Shown one piece after another: positions 21,378 to 30,600 of a stretch of DNA of 34,288 bases. The notes below the pieces were generated by a model, which was not told where the DNA came from, searched no databases, and was given only the letters and a program-made list of their open reading frames with translations. Source of the DNA: Acidobacteria bacterium RIFCSPLOWO2_12_FULL_66_21 (GTDB taxonomy: Bacteria; Acidobacteriota; Vicinamibacteria; Vicinamibacterales; 2-12-FULL-66-21); the NCBI GenBank assembly GCA_001767455.1, contig MELC01000023.1, forward strand, positions 41,531-75,818. The letters run 5' to 3'. How positions within the stretch are numbered: the first letter of the stretch is position 1; each line of letters opens with the position of its first letter. Made by a program: the position numbers and the translations under genes.

Positions 21378-22947
21378 GCCCCTCGGCTCCGGCCGCCACG
21401 CCGGCGTGCTCGTGCCGCTGTTCTCGATCCCGTCGCGGGCGAGCTGGGGCATCGGCGAGATCCCCGATCTGCCGCGGTTCGCGCGGTGGCTGCGCTCCGC
21501 GGGCCTCGACATCGTCCAGATCCTGCCGGTGAACGAGATGGCGGACGGGCAGAACTCGCCCTACTCCGCGCTGAGCGCGATGGCGACCGATCCGATTTAC
21601 ATTGCCGTCGGGGAGATCGAGGAGTTCAGGGCGGGCGGCGGCGAGGCGTCGCTGTCCGGAGAAGAGCGCGCCGCGCTCGCCGCCGTGCGGGGCGGAACGC
21701 GTGTCGACTACGGGCGCACGCGCGCCCTCAAGTCGCGCGCCCTGCGCGCGGCATTCGACTGCTTCGAGGGACACGAGTGGCGGACGAGATCGGCGCGAGC
21801 GGAATCATTCCGCGGCTTCATGCGCCGCGAGGCGTGGTGGCTCGAGGGGTACGCGGTGTTCAGGGCGCTGCATCGCGCGAACGACTCGCGCTACTGGATC
21901 GAGTGGCAGCCAGGCGAGCGCGAGCGCTCGCCCGAGGCGATCGAATCGGCGCGCGCGCGCATGGGGCGCGAGATCCTCTACGACTCGTGGCTGCAGTGGA
22001 TCGCCGATGAGCAGTGGCTGCGCGCCCGCGCGGAGTCGGCGCCGGTTCGCATCCTGGGCGACTTTCCGTTCATGGTCAGCGGCGACAGCGCCGACGTCTG
22101 GTGGCGGCAGGACGAGTTCCGCATCGACGCGTCGGTTGGCGTGCCGCCCGACGCGTTCTCCGAAACGGGGCAGGACTGGGGACTGCCCGCGTATCGCTGG
22201 GACGTCATCCGCGAGCGCGGCTACGAGTGGCTGCACCAGCGCGCCAGGCGCTCGGTCGAGTTGTACGACGGCTTCCGCCTCGATCATCTCGTCGGCTTCT
22301 ACCGGACGTTCATGCGGGAGGGCGACGGCCGGGCGCATTTCGAGCCGGCCGACGAGCCATCACAGCTCACGCAAGGCGAGCGCGTGCTCGGGGTCGTGCG
22401 CGAGACGGGCGCGTTCATCATCGCGGAGGACCTGGGAACGGTCCCGGATTTCGTCCGCGCGTCGCTCGCCCGTCTTGCCGTGCCCGGCATGAAGGTCATG
22501 CGCTGGGAGCGCGAGTGGGATGCCGAAGGACGCCCGTTTCGCGCACCGGCCTCGTACCCCGCGGTCTCGGTGGCCACCAGCGGCACGCACGACACGGAAA
22601 CGCTGGCGGAATGGTGGGAGGCGGCCGATCGCGACGAGCGCCAGAAAATCGCCGAGCTGGCGCCGCTTCGCGACGCCGGTCTGACCGCCGACGAGCCCTA
22701 CTCCGACCGCCTTCGCGACGCGCTGCTCGATGCGCTGTTCGGCGCCGGCTCCAATATCCTTCTCCTTCCACTCCAGGACATCTTCGGCTGGCGGGACCGC
22801 ATCAACATCCCGGCCGTCGTCGATCGCATCAACTGGACCTGGCGGCTGCCCTGGGCGGTAGACGACCTCGCTTCGGAGCCGCAGGCGTCTGAACGGGCGC
22901 GGTTTCTGCGCGAGCTCGGCGAGCGGCATGGGCGGGGGGAAACGTAG
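21370..22947 (+). CDS. malQ: 4-alpha-glucanotransferase (amylomaltase, GH77)
   Basis: A 525-residue cytoplasmic GH77 enzyme that transfers 1,4-alpha-glucan segments in maltodextrin and glycogen metabolism. Start TTG 21370 is chosen because GGAG ends seven bases upstream and the protein then begins just before HAGVLVPLFSIPSRASWGIG, the normal N-terminus. A GTG at 21364 is too close to the ribosome site. Catalytic features are DGFRLDHLVGFYR (nucleophile Asp305), FIIAEDLGTVPDF (acid/base Glu353) and SGTHDTETLAEWW (third Asp, about 408); NSPYSALSA and GDSADVWWRQDEF are also typical. The stop TAG 22945-22947 lies inside the first unit of a GTAGAA-type heptamer array, so the tail (RGET) may be repeat-encoded. 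Confidence 0.93.
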   Translation: MPEPLGSGRHAGVLVPLFSIPSRASWGIGEIPDLPRFARWLRSAGLDIVQILPVNEMADGQNSPYSALSAMATDPIYIAVGEIEEFRAGGGEASLSGEERAALAAVRGGTRVDYGRTRALKSRALRAAFDCFEGHEWRTRSARAESFRGFMRREAWWLEGYAVFRALHRANDSRYWIEWQPGERERSPEAIESARARMGREILYDSWLQWIADEQWLRARAESAPVRILGDFPFMVSGDSADVWWRQDEFRIDASVGVPPDAFSETGQDWGLPAYRWDVIRERGYEWLHQRARRSVELYDGFRLDHLVGFYRTFMREGDGRAHFEPADEPSQLTQGERVLGVVRETGAFIIAEDLGTVPDFVRASLARLAVPGMKVMRWEREWDAEGRPFRAPASYPAVSVATSGTHDTETLAEWWEAADRDERQKIAELAPLRDAGLTADEPYSDRLRDALLDALFGAGSNILLLPLQDIFGWRDRINIPAVVDRINWTWRLPWAVDDLASEPQASERARFLRELGERHGRGET

Positions 22948-23015
22948 AAGGCAGAATGCGGAGTCCCAGCTATGGTCCGTGATTCTGTATTCTACGTTCT
23001 ACGTTCTGCGTTTCC
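22938..23015. repeat. inverted heptanucleotide array (GTAGAAC type)
   Basis: The left arm has GGAAAC then GTAGAAG, GCAGAAT and GCGGAGT. The right arm, read on the other strand, has GGAAAC then GCAGAAC, GTAGAAC, GTAGAAT and ACAGAAT. The arms can pair imperfectly across a central spacer. The unit is the same as the one at 2493. It contains the malQ stop codon. Confidence 0.8.
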
Positions 23016-23090
23016 GGCGCCCTTCCCCCACCTGACTGAAACATCCGGCGCGCTCCTGTGTTCGTCCAGTAGTGAGCGCAGGCAGCCGAC

Positions 23091-23105
23091 CACTCGGCAA
23101 TGACC
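23091..23105 (+). repeat. heptamer remnant containing the sigma start codon
   Basis: CACTCGGCAATGACC contains CTCGGCAATGAC, identical to the end of the TCGGCAA array at 13083-13133. The ATG in it (23100) is the start of the second ECF sigma gene. A weak ECF-like AAAC (23039-23042) and CGTC (23063-23066) lie upstream, but their spacing is too wide to claim a promoter. Confidence 0.45.
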
Positions 23106-23660
23106 GACACCGATCGGTTTGAGGCCTTCGTCCGCGAATTCCAGGACATGGTGTTCGCGACGGCCGTCCGCCTGCTCGGCGGCGCCGCCGAGGCGGAGGA
23201 CGTTGCGCAAACGGTGTTTCTGCGGGCGTTCGAGCGGTTCGACGCCGTCGGGACGAGTCCGCAGGCGGCGGGCTGGCTCAAGACCGTCGCCACGAACCTG
23301 TGCCTGAACTACCTGTCGCGCTACCGCGCGCGCTGGCAGTTCTTCAGCGAGCTCGATCCGCCGGCGGCCGGATCCCGCGCCGGCGTCTCGGACTCGTCCG
23401 GCTCGTTCGCGGCGTCGCTGGCGTCACCCGTGACGGCGATTGATCTGGACGAGGCGGATCGCCACGCCCGCCTGGAGCGGGCGTTGCGCGGACTGCCGGA
23501 TCATCAGCGCGTGCCGCTCGTCCTGTTTCACTTCGAGGCGATGAGCTACGACCAGATCGCGGCGGCGCTCGGCGTATCCCTGGGAAAGGTGAAGACGGAC
23601 ATCCATCGCGGCCGCGAGGCGTTGAAGAAGGAGTTGTCGATCCTTGATCGATCCCGTTGA
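23100..23660 (+). CDS. ECF-family RNA polymerase sigma factor
   Basis: A 186-residue ECF sigma factor. Region 2 (about 6-75) shows FEAFVREFQDMVFATAVRLL, EAEDVAQTVFLRAFERF and AAGWLKTVATNLCLNYLSRY. Region 4 (about 123-175) shows LRGLPDHQRVPLVLFHFEAM followed by the helix-turn-helix SYDQIAAALGVSLGKVKTDI. A Ser/Ala-rich linker separates the two. The start codon lies in a heptamer remnant and no clear ribosome site precedes it. The downstream membrane gene overlaps it by 17 bases and is presumably its regulator. It is a different subtype from the sigma factor at 4595-5188. Confidence 0.92.
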   Translation: MTDTDRFEAFVREFQDMVFATAVRLLGGAAEAEDVAQTVFLRAFERFDAVGTSPQAAGWLKTVATNLCLNYLSRYRARWQFFSELDPPAAGSRAGVSDSSGSFAASLASPVTAIDLDEADRHARLERALRGLPDHQRVPLVLFHFEAMSYDQIAAALGVSLGKVKTDIHRGREALKKELSILDRSR

Positions 23661-24054
23661 CCTGGAGCAGGTGCTCGATCGCGAGCTGAAGCAGCTTCCA
23701 CGGCCGCAGGCGCCACGGACGCTGCTGCCGCGCGTGATGGCGGCGGCGGGCCGGGCGCCCGCGCCGTGGTATCGGCGCCCGTGGATCGCGTGGCCGGCGG
23801 TCTGGCAAGTGGCTTCGGTGATCCTGATCGCGGGATTTGCCGGCGGTCTGGCATTTGTCCCCGTACCGTCACGCCTCGTCGATATCGGGCGGACGCTGAG
23901 CGGCGCGGCCGCGCTCATCCGCGTCGTCTCGCAGGTCTTCCTGCAGCCGATCGCCATGTATGTCCTGGTGCTGGCGATCTCGCTGTCGGTGGCCTGCGCC
24001 GCGCTCTGGTCCGCTCTCAATCGTTTCGCCTTTGGAGAGGCCTCACATCAATGA
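23644..24054 (+). CDS. putative membrane anti-sigma partner without zinc motif
   Basis: A 136-residue protein starting at TTG 23644, about ten bases after a GGAG in the sigma coding region. It has a short cytoplasmic N-terminus (IDPVDLEQVLDRELKQLPRP) and then two TM helices, about 52-72 (VWQVASVILIAGFAGGLAFV) and about 103-124 (IAMYVLVLAISLSVACAALW). No HxxxCxxC motif is present. Position and overlap with the ECF sigma gene, plus a soluble N-terminus long enough to hold a sigma factor, suggest an anti-sigma factor of non-zinc type; this is inference. It overlaps the next gene by ATGA at 24051-24054. Confidence 0.7.
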   Translation: MIDPVDLEQVLDRELKQLPRPQAPRTLLPRVMAAAGRAPAPWYRRPWIAWPAVWQVASVILIAGFAGGLAFVPVPSRLVDIGRTLSGAAALIRVVSQVFLQPIAMYVLVLAISLSVACAALWSALNRFAFGEASHQ

Positions 24055-25643
24055 GATGCAAACCGTCGCTCGCCGTCGCGCTCGCCTTTCCGCTGCTCCT
24101 GGCACTGAGCGGCAGTCTGTCGGCGGCGCAGCCGGAGGGCAAGATGCAGCCGGTGCGGCCGGCACGCCCGCCGTTCAAGGCGGTGGAGCCGCTGCCGCTC
24201 GAGCAACCGGATCGAAACTCACAGCGCGAGCCCGTGTTCCGAGTGCACCGTCCGGTCATCAGGGTCGGGCTGGACTACGTCGTCCCGGCTGGCACCGCGG
24301 TGTACGAGGTGCAGGATGTCCTGGGGGATGTGACGATCGACGGCCGGGTCGACCACGACGTGGTCGTGACCCTCGGATCCGCTCGCCTTGGCAGCACCGC
24401 TGTCATCAACGGTTCGCTCGTCGTGATCGGGGGAACGGCGACGATTGCCTCCGGCGCCCTGGTCCATCGCGATCTCATCGTGGTCGGCGGCGCGCTCGAG
24501 GCTCCCACGGATTTCTATCCGGACGGGACGCAGATGGTCATCGGCACCCCCGCCGTCGGGCGGGCGGTGAAGAGCGTGGTGCCGTGGTTGACGTGGGGCC
24601 TCCTCTGGGGACGCCTGATCGTGCCCAGCCTGGCGTGGGTGTGGGCGATCGTCGGGATCGTCTTGCTCGTCGGCCTGGCCGTCAACCTCGTCTTCAATCG
24701 TCCGGTGCGGGCGTGCGCGGACGCCATTCTGCAGAGGCCGCTCAGTTGCTTCCTTCTCGGGCTGTTCGTGCTGTTGCTGACGGTACCTGCGCTCGCGATC
24801 CTGGGCGCCTCGGTCATCGGCCTGGCCCTCGTGCCCTTCGTCCTGTGCGCCGTGATTGCCGCAGGCCTTGTCGGGAAGGTAGGGGTCGACCGGGCGATCG
24901 GCGGCACGGTCGTGACGGAGTCTTCGCCGGATAGCCGGTTCCAGTCCTTGCGATCCTTTCTGATCGGGTTTGCCGTGCTGTGCCTCGCGTACATGGTGCC
25001 GCTCGTCGGGATCGTGACCTGGGCGCTCACCAGCGTGCTCGGCCTCGGCGCGGCTGCAATCACGTTTCGCGTGGCGCTCAGAAAAGAGCATCCCGCACGC
25101 GCGCGAGTGCCGGAAGTCCGCGTGGCGCAGCCCGCCCCCGCTGCATATGCACAGGCTGTCTCAGCCGCGGAATTCGACGGGTCCGGGGTGCCGGTGGAGG
25201 CGGTGCCGGCGGAGGACGCGCCGGTCTCCGCTCCGCCGCTTGCGGCGGCCGGCCTCGCGGCATATCCGCGCGCGACCTTCCTCGACCGCGTTGCGGCCTT
25301 CGCGCTCGATTGCATTCTCGTGGCGATCGCGATCCAGGTGCTCGATCTCGATCATTACGGCGGCGCCTTCTTCCTGTGGCTCTTCGTGTATCACGCGGGC
25401 TTCTGGGCCTGGCGGGGAACGACGATGGGCGGGATCATCTGCGGCCTGCGGCTGACCCGCACGCAGGGAACCGATCTTCGCGTGATCGATGCCGTCGTGC
25501 GCGGCCTGGCGAGCGTTTTCTCGTTCGCCGCGCTCGGCATCGGCTGCCTGTGGATGCTGCAGGATCCCGAGCGCCAGATGTGGCACGACAAGATTGCCGG
25601 CACGCTCGTCGTGAAGGTGCCGCGACAGGTGCTGCTGGGGTAG
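24051..25643 (+). CDS. beta-helix (bactofilin-like) / multi-TM / RDD fusion membrane protein
   Basis: A 530-residue protein with an unusual domain order. A signal peptide (1-26) is followed by a proline-rich linker. A repeated short-strand region at about 85-165 (DVTIDGRVDHDVVVTLGSAR, INGSLVVIGGTATI, HRDLIVVGGALEA) has the periodicity of polymer-forming, bactofilin-like beta-helices. About four or five TM helices lie between 187 and 340. After a long Ala/Pro/Val-rich linker (350-405) comes a C-terminal RDD domain with the eponymous Arg413 (FLDRVAAFALDC), Asp420 and a late Asp in WHDKIAGT, plus three TM helices. It is the third gene of the second ECF operon, overlapping the previous one by ATGA. 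RDD domains are often linked to transport or ion exchange; the function here is unknown. Confidence 0.8.
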   Translation: MRCKPSLAVALAFPLLLALSGSLSAAQPEGKMQPVRPARPPFKAVEPLPLEQPDRNSQREPVFRVHRPVIRVGLDYVVPAGTAVYEVQDVLGDVTIDGRVDHDVVVTLGSARLGSTAVINGSLVVIGGTATIASGALVHRDLIVVGGALEAPTDFYPDGTQMVIGTPAVGRAVKSVVPWLTWGLLWGRLIVPSLAWVWAIVGIVLLVGLAVNLVFNRPVRACADAILQRPLSCFLLGLFVLLLTVPALAILGASVIGLALVPFVLCAVIAAGLVGKVGVDRAIGGTVVTESSPDSRFQSLRSFLIGFAVLCLAYMVPLVGIVTWALTSVLGLGAAAITFRVALRKEHPARARVPEVRVAQPAPAAYAQAVSAAEFDGSGVPVEAVPAEDAPVSAPPLAAAGLAAYPRATFLDRVAAFALDCILVAIAIQVLDLDHYGGAFFLWLFVYHAGFWAWRGTTMGGIICGLRLTRTQGTDLRVIDAVVRGLASVFSFAALGIGCLWMLQDPERQMWHDKIAGTLVVKVPRQVLLG

Positions 25644-25675
25644 GGCCCGTACTCTCCTCGCCCGCGCAAATGCGC

Positions 25676-25681
25676 TAGACT
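25676..25681 (+). promoter_or_regulatory. -10-like hexamer TAGACT before the glycosyltransferase triad
   Basis: TAGACT ends ten bases before ATG 25692; no Shine-Dalgarno sequence is present. The same hexamer is used before cydA. It would start the three-gene unit with almost no leader. Confidence 0.4.
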
Positions 25682-25691
25682 GCGGCTCGCC

Positions 25692-27011
25692 ATGCGCATT
25701 CTGCAGCTGACCGGCGGCGCCGGGCGGATGTTCTGTGGGAGCTGTCTGCGCGACAACACGCTGGCGGCGGCGCTCTCGGCGCGCGGCCACGACGTCGTGC
25801 TGGTTCCCATGTACACGCCGACGCGCACCGATGAGCCGAACGTCAGCCTCGACCGTGTGTTCTTCAACGGCGTCACGGTGTACTTCGAGCAGCATTCCTC
25901 GATGTTCCGCCGCGCCCCCGCGTTCCTCGATCGCCTGTGGGACGCGAAATGGGTGCTCCGTCTGGCCGAGTCCCGGCAGATCGAAGTGGACGCGCGGAGC
26001 CTTGGAGCGATGACGGTGTCGGTGCTTCGCGGCGAGCGCGGATTCCAGCGCAAGGAGATCGTCAAGCTGGTCGAGTGGGTACGCGCGCAGCGCCCGTTCG
26101 ACGTCATCAATCTGCCGTACTCGCTGCTGCTGGGGCTTGTCGGGCCGCTCAAGCGGGCGTTCGGGGTGCCGATCGGCTGCACGCTGCAGGGGGAAGATCT
26201 CTTCATCGATCGGATCGGCGAGCCGTGGCGGAGCGAGGCGCTCGCGCTGATTCGCGACGCGAGCGTGCATGCCGACCGCTTCATGCCGGTGAGCCGCTTC
26301 TACATGGACCGCGCGCCGGGATACTTCGGCATTCCACGCGACAAGATGCGGCTCGCGCCGCTCGGCATCAACCTGGCCGGGCACGCTCGTCCCCGGTCCG
26401 CTCCCAACCCGGGGCCGTTCACTGTTGGGTACCTCGCGCGGCTGGCGCCGGAGAAGGGGCTGCACATCCTGTGTGAGGCGTACCGCCTCCTGCGCGCGTC
26501 CCCGGCCGCCGGCGCGTCGCGGCTCGTGGTGGCCGGGTATCTGGCGCCTGAGTACAGAGCGTACTTCGAGCGTATCAGCGCCAGCATGCGGGCATGGGGC
26601 CTGGGTGGACAGTTCGAGTACATTGGCGAACTCGATCGCGATCAGAAGATCGCGTTTCTGCGCAGTCTCGACGTGCTGTCCGTGCCCGCCACCTACGACG
26701 AACCCAAGGGGATCTTCCTGCTGGAGGCGATGGCCAACGGCGTGCCGGTCGTGCAGCCGCGACGCGGCGCGTTCACCGAGATCGTCGAAACGACGGGCGG
26801 CGGCATCCTGGTCGAACCGGACAATCCGGAGGCGCTCGCCGACGGCATCGCGACGCTGTGGCGCGATCCGGCGCTTCGATCGCGACTGGGCGAGATGGGC
26901 GCAGCCGGCGTGCGCGAGCACTACAGTGCCGAGCACATGGCGAAAGCCGTCGAGGCGGTGTACGCGGAAATGGCGGATGTCCGGCGGCCCGCGCTGAATG
27001 CTGAAGGCTAG
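25692..27011 (+). CDS. GT4-type glycosyltransferase with N-terminal CGSC motif
   Basis: A 439-residue GT-B glycosyltransferase, family 4-like. The N-terminal acceptor domain begins MRILQLTGGAGRMFCGSCLR, with a striking pair of cysteines (Cys15, Cys18) where most GT4 enzymes have only the Gly-rich acceptor loop. The C-terminal donor domain has VGYLARLAPEKGLHILCEAY and the E-x7-E nucleotide-sugar motif in YDEPKGIFLLEAMANG. It is cytoplasmic, possibly peripheral at the membrane. Donor and acceptor are unknown. Its stop overlaps the ABC ATPase gene by 14 bases, so it belongs to a GT/ATPase/permease unit. The Cys pair may bind metal or be redox-active; this is inference. Confidence 0.88.
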   Translation: MRILQLTGGAGRMFCGSCLRDNTLAAALSARGHDVVLVPMYTPTRTDEPNVSLDRVFFNGVTVYFEQHSSMFRRAPAFLDRLWDAKWVLRLAESRQIEVDARSLGAMTVSVLRGERGFQRKEIVKLVEWVRAQRPFDVINLPYSLLLGLVGPLKRAFGVPIGCTLQGEDLFIDRIGEPWRSEALALIRDASVHADRFMPVSRFYMDRAPGYFGIPRDKMRLAPLGINLAGHARPRSAPNPGPFTVGYLARLAPEKGLHILCEAYRLLRASPAAGASRLVVAGYLAPEYRAYFERISASMRAWGLGGQFEYIGELDRDQKIAFLRSLDVLSVPATYDEPKGIFLLEAMANGVPVVQPRRGAFTEIVETTGGGILVEPDNPEALADGIATLWRDPALRSRLGEMGAAGVREHYSAEHMAKAVEAVYAEMADVRRPALNAEG

Positions 27012-27690
27012 TCATCTCACGAAGTCATACCCCACCCCGCGTGGTGAGCTGCGCGTGCTGTCGGATGTCTCGCTCGGGCTGCAGCGCGGAGATGCCGCGT
27101 GCATCATGGGTCCGTCGGGGAGCGGGAAGAGCACGCTCCTTTATCTGCTCGGCGCGCTCGAGCCGCCATCCTCCGGCACCGTGACGCTGGACGGGCAGGA
27201 TCCGTATGCGCTCGGCGAGCGCGAGCAGTCGGCGTTCAGGAACCGTCGCATCGGGTTCGTGTTTCAGGATCACGCGCTGCTCCCGCAGTGCTCCGTGCTC
27301 GAGAACGTGCTCACGCCGACGCTGGTCGCGCCGCCGGCGGAGCGCGAGGCCGCGCGGGACGCCGATCGTGCGCGCGAGATCCTCGATCGCGTCGGCCTGT
27401 CGGATCGGCTGGACCACCGGCCCGGTGAACTGTCGGGGGGCGAGAAGCAGCGGGTCGCCCTCGCGCGCGCGCTGATCCGGGATCCGTTGCTGCTGCTGTG
27501 CGACGAGCCGACGGGCAACCTCGATAGCGCCTCGGCCGACGCCGTCGCCAGCCTCTTGCTCGACCTGCACGCCCGCAACCAGACCATTCTCGTCGTCGTC
27601 ACGCACAGCGCGCCGCTCGCGGCGCGTTTTGCGAGCCGGTACACCATCGAGGGCGGCCGGCTGACGCGCGACAGCGCCCGTGCGCAATGA
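26998..27690 (+). CDS. ABC transporter ATP-binding protein (LolD/MacB/YbbA type)
   Basis: A 230-residue ATPase. Walker A is MGPSGSGKST (Gly38-Ser45), the Q-loop is VFQDHALLP (Gln90), the signature is ELSGGEKQR (145-149), Walker B is LLLLCDEPTGNLD (Asp169, Glu170) and the switch His is in VVTHSA (His203). The short form with PTGNLD places it among the type VII, mechanotransmission-type exporters that work with FtsX/MacB-like permeases. ATG 26998 overlaps the glycosyltransferase stop. The next gene overlaps by ATGA at 27687-27690, so all three proteins are made from one message. Confidence 0.95.
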   Translation: MLKASHLTKSYPTPRGELRVLSDVSLGLQRGDAACIMGPSGSGKSTLLYLLGALEPPSSGTVTLDGQDPYALGEREQSAFRNRRIGFVFQDHALLPQCSVLENVLTPTLVAPPAEREAARDADRAREILDRVGLSDRLDHRPGELSGGEKQRVALARALIRDPLLLLCDEPTGNLDSASADAVASLLLDLHARNQTILVVVTHSAPLAARFASRYTIEGGRLTRDSARAQ

Positions 27691-30600
27691 CGCCGCTTCA
27701 CCTTGCGCTCCGGAGCGCGGCCTACTACTGGCGCACGAACGTCGTGGTGATGTCGGGCGTCGCGCTGGCGGTATCCGTGCTGGCGGGAGCGCTCCTCGTG
27801 GGCGATTCGGTCAGAGGCAGCCTGCACGACATCGCGGTCGGCCGGCTCGGGCGCGCCGACTACGCGGTGTCGTCCTCCGGGTTCTTTCGCGAAGGGCTTG
27901 CCGGTGACGTCGCCGGCGCGGATCTGCGCTCGGCACCCCTGATCGTCGTCCGTGGCGCCGTCACCGCCGACAAATCCCAGCGGCGTGCCGGTGACGTGCT
28001 CGTGTACGGCATCGACGCGCGCTTCTGGACTTTCCACGGTCTCGCCGCGGTGCAGGGCACGGTCCTGTCGCCGGCGCTCGCTTCCGAGCTGGGACTCAGC
28101 CCCGGGGACGACCTGTTGATTCGCCTGCAGAAGCCGGCGGCGATCCCGATTGAGTCGCTGTTCGGGAGGAAAGAAGACATCGGCCGCACGCTGCGACTGA
28201 CCGCGGCGGCGGTCGAACCACGCGAGCGGCTTGGGGAATTCGCGCTCAGCCCGCAGCAGTCGGAGGTGCGCGCGGTGTTCGCGCCGCTCCGGCGAGTCCA
28301 GCGCGATCTCGGCGTCGCCGGGCGCGTGAATACGGTTCTTCTCGCAAGCGGGTCCGGAGACGCCGCGGTGGAAGCGCAAGTCGGCGCCGCCCTCCAGCTC
28401 GAGGATCTCGGCATCTCGGTGTCTGTGAGCGAGGATGCCCGCGCAGTCATCATCGAGAGCGCCGCGGGCATTCTCTCGCCGTCCATCGAATCGGCCGCGC
28501 GTGCCGCGGTGAGTGCGGCGGGCGCCCGAGTGGTGCCCGTGTTCACTTACCTTGCGAATACCCTCCGGCGGGGCAACCGGCAGATCCCCTACTCGCTGAT
28601 CACGGCGATCGACGTCGCCGCACTTCCGGCTTCAGCCAGTTCGTCGCAGCCCAGTCCCCCGGATCCGATCGTGCTCAACGAGTGGACGGCGCGCGAGCTG
28701 GGTGCGGGGCCAGGCGATCGGGTAGAAGTCGATTACTACCGATGGGATGCGCAGGAGGGACTGACGACCCACACGGCGTCGTTTACCGTCGATCGCGTCA
28801 TCCCCATCGCGGGTGTCGCCGCGGACGTGCGGCTCGCTCCCATCTACCCCGGCGTCACCACCGCGGCAAGCCTGGCCGACTGGGATCCGCCATTCCCCAT
28901 CGATCTGTCGCGGATTCGTCCGGCGGACGAGCGGTACTGGGGCGAGTACCGCACGACGCCGAAGGCCTTCATTCCGTTCGAGCGGGGTCGGGACCTGTGG
29001 CAATCGCGGTACGGCGCCGTGACGTCCATTCGCGTGCCCGTCGATCCCGAAGCGGCCGCGCAAACGGCCGCTCGCCTGGACGGGGATATGCGGCGGTCGC
29101 TCGGTTCACAATCAGCGGCGATCGGCGTGTTGCCCGTGCGACGGCTGTCGATCGCGGCATCCCGGGGCTCCACCGACTTCAGCGAGTACTTTCTCTATTT
29201 CAGCGTGCTGCTCGTCGTCTCGGCGATCTTGCTCGTGGTCGTGTTCTTCCGGCTTGGGATCGAGCAGCGGCTGCGCGACATCGGCATCCTGCGGGCGACC
29301 GGCTTTTCCGCCGGCGGCGTGCGGCGGCTCTTCCTGGTCGAATCCATCGCGCTCGCGGTCGCCGGATCCATCATCGGGATGGCCGGCGCGGCCCTGTACG
29401 CGTGGCTCGTCGTGCACGGGCTGCGCACCTGGTGGGCCGGCGCGGTCGGGACAACGCGGCTCGATATCCACCTGTCGTGGCTGTCGGTCGTGATCGGCGG
29501 CGCCGCCGGGACCATCGCCTCGGTCGCGTCGGTCGGGCTCTCGCTCCGGACGGTCGCGCGCATGTCGCCGCGCGCCCTTCTGCACGCGCGCAGTCTGGAG
29601 TCGCGCGGCCCGGGAGCGGCCCGGCAGACCCGCCGCGCGCAGCTCGCCGGCGCGATCCTCGCGGCATCCGCCGCCTCGATGATTGCCGCGGCATTTATCA
29701 TCCGCGGATACGAGACGGGCCTCTTCTTTGGATCCGGCGCGGCGCTCGTCGGCGCGTGCCTGTGCTTCCTCTCGGCATCGCTCGGTTCGACACGCAGACG
29801 GGCCGCCGTGGGACGCGGCGCGTGGGCGCTGTGCCGCCTCGGGTTCCGCGGCGCCGCCTTTCGCCGGACGCGAGCCGTTTCCAGCGTGGCGCTCATCGCG
29901 TCCGCGGTGTTCGTCGTTGTTTCGGTCGGAGCATTTCGTCATGGCGCCCGCCCGCCTCAGGGCGACCGCGCGTCGGGGACCGGCGCGTTCGCGCTGCTCG
30001 CACGATCCGGGCTGCCTCTCGTGCACGATCCGAACACCACGCAAGGCCGGCAGGCGCTGGGTGTCGGCTCATCGGATCTCTCGCGCGTGCGGTTCACCCG
30101 GTTCCGAGAGCGCCGAGGGGACGATGCGAGTTGCCTGAATCTGTACCGGCCGGCAAGTCCGACCATCGTCGCGCCCGAAGGGCGGTTCATCGACGAAGCG
30201 CGGTTCTCGTTCGCCGCATCCGTTGCCGCCACGGAGGAAGAGAAGAGGAACCCGTGGATCCTTCTGCGCGGGGCGAATCGCGCCGATGCGATTCCGGTCA
30301 TTGCCGACGCGACGTCGCTCGAGTACGTCCTGCACGCCTCGGTTGGCGACACGCTCGCGTTTGACGCGGCTGACGGCCAGCCGCTGCGCCTCCAGGTCGT
30401 GGGGGCCCTGCGCGACAGCGTGCTGCAAGGGGAGCTCGTGATGTCGGAAGAGCACTTCGTGACCCGGTTCCCGGCCGTGCAGGGCTACAGGTTCTTTCTG
30501 ATAGAGGCGCCGGACGCGCGCGGTGAAGCTGACGAGGCGGCCATTGCGGAGAGAGTCGAGCAGGAGTTCGCGCCGTTCGGGATGGACGCGGTCGCCACTG

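Noticed and set aside
23039-23066. ECF autoregulatory promoter AAAC...CGTC before the second sigma gene
   Set aside because: The gap from AAC to CGT is 20 bases instead of about 16, so I do not claim it.
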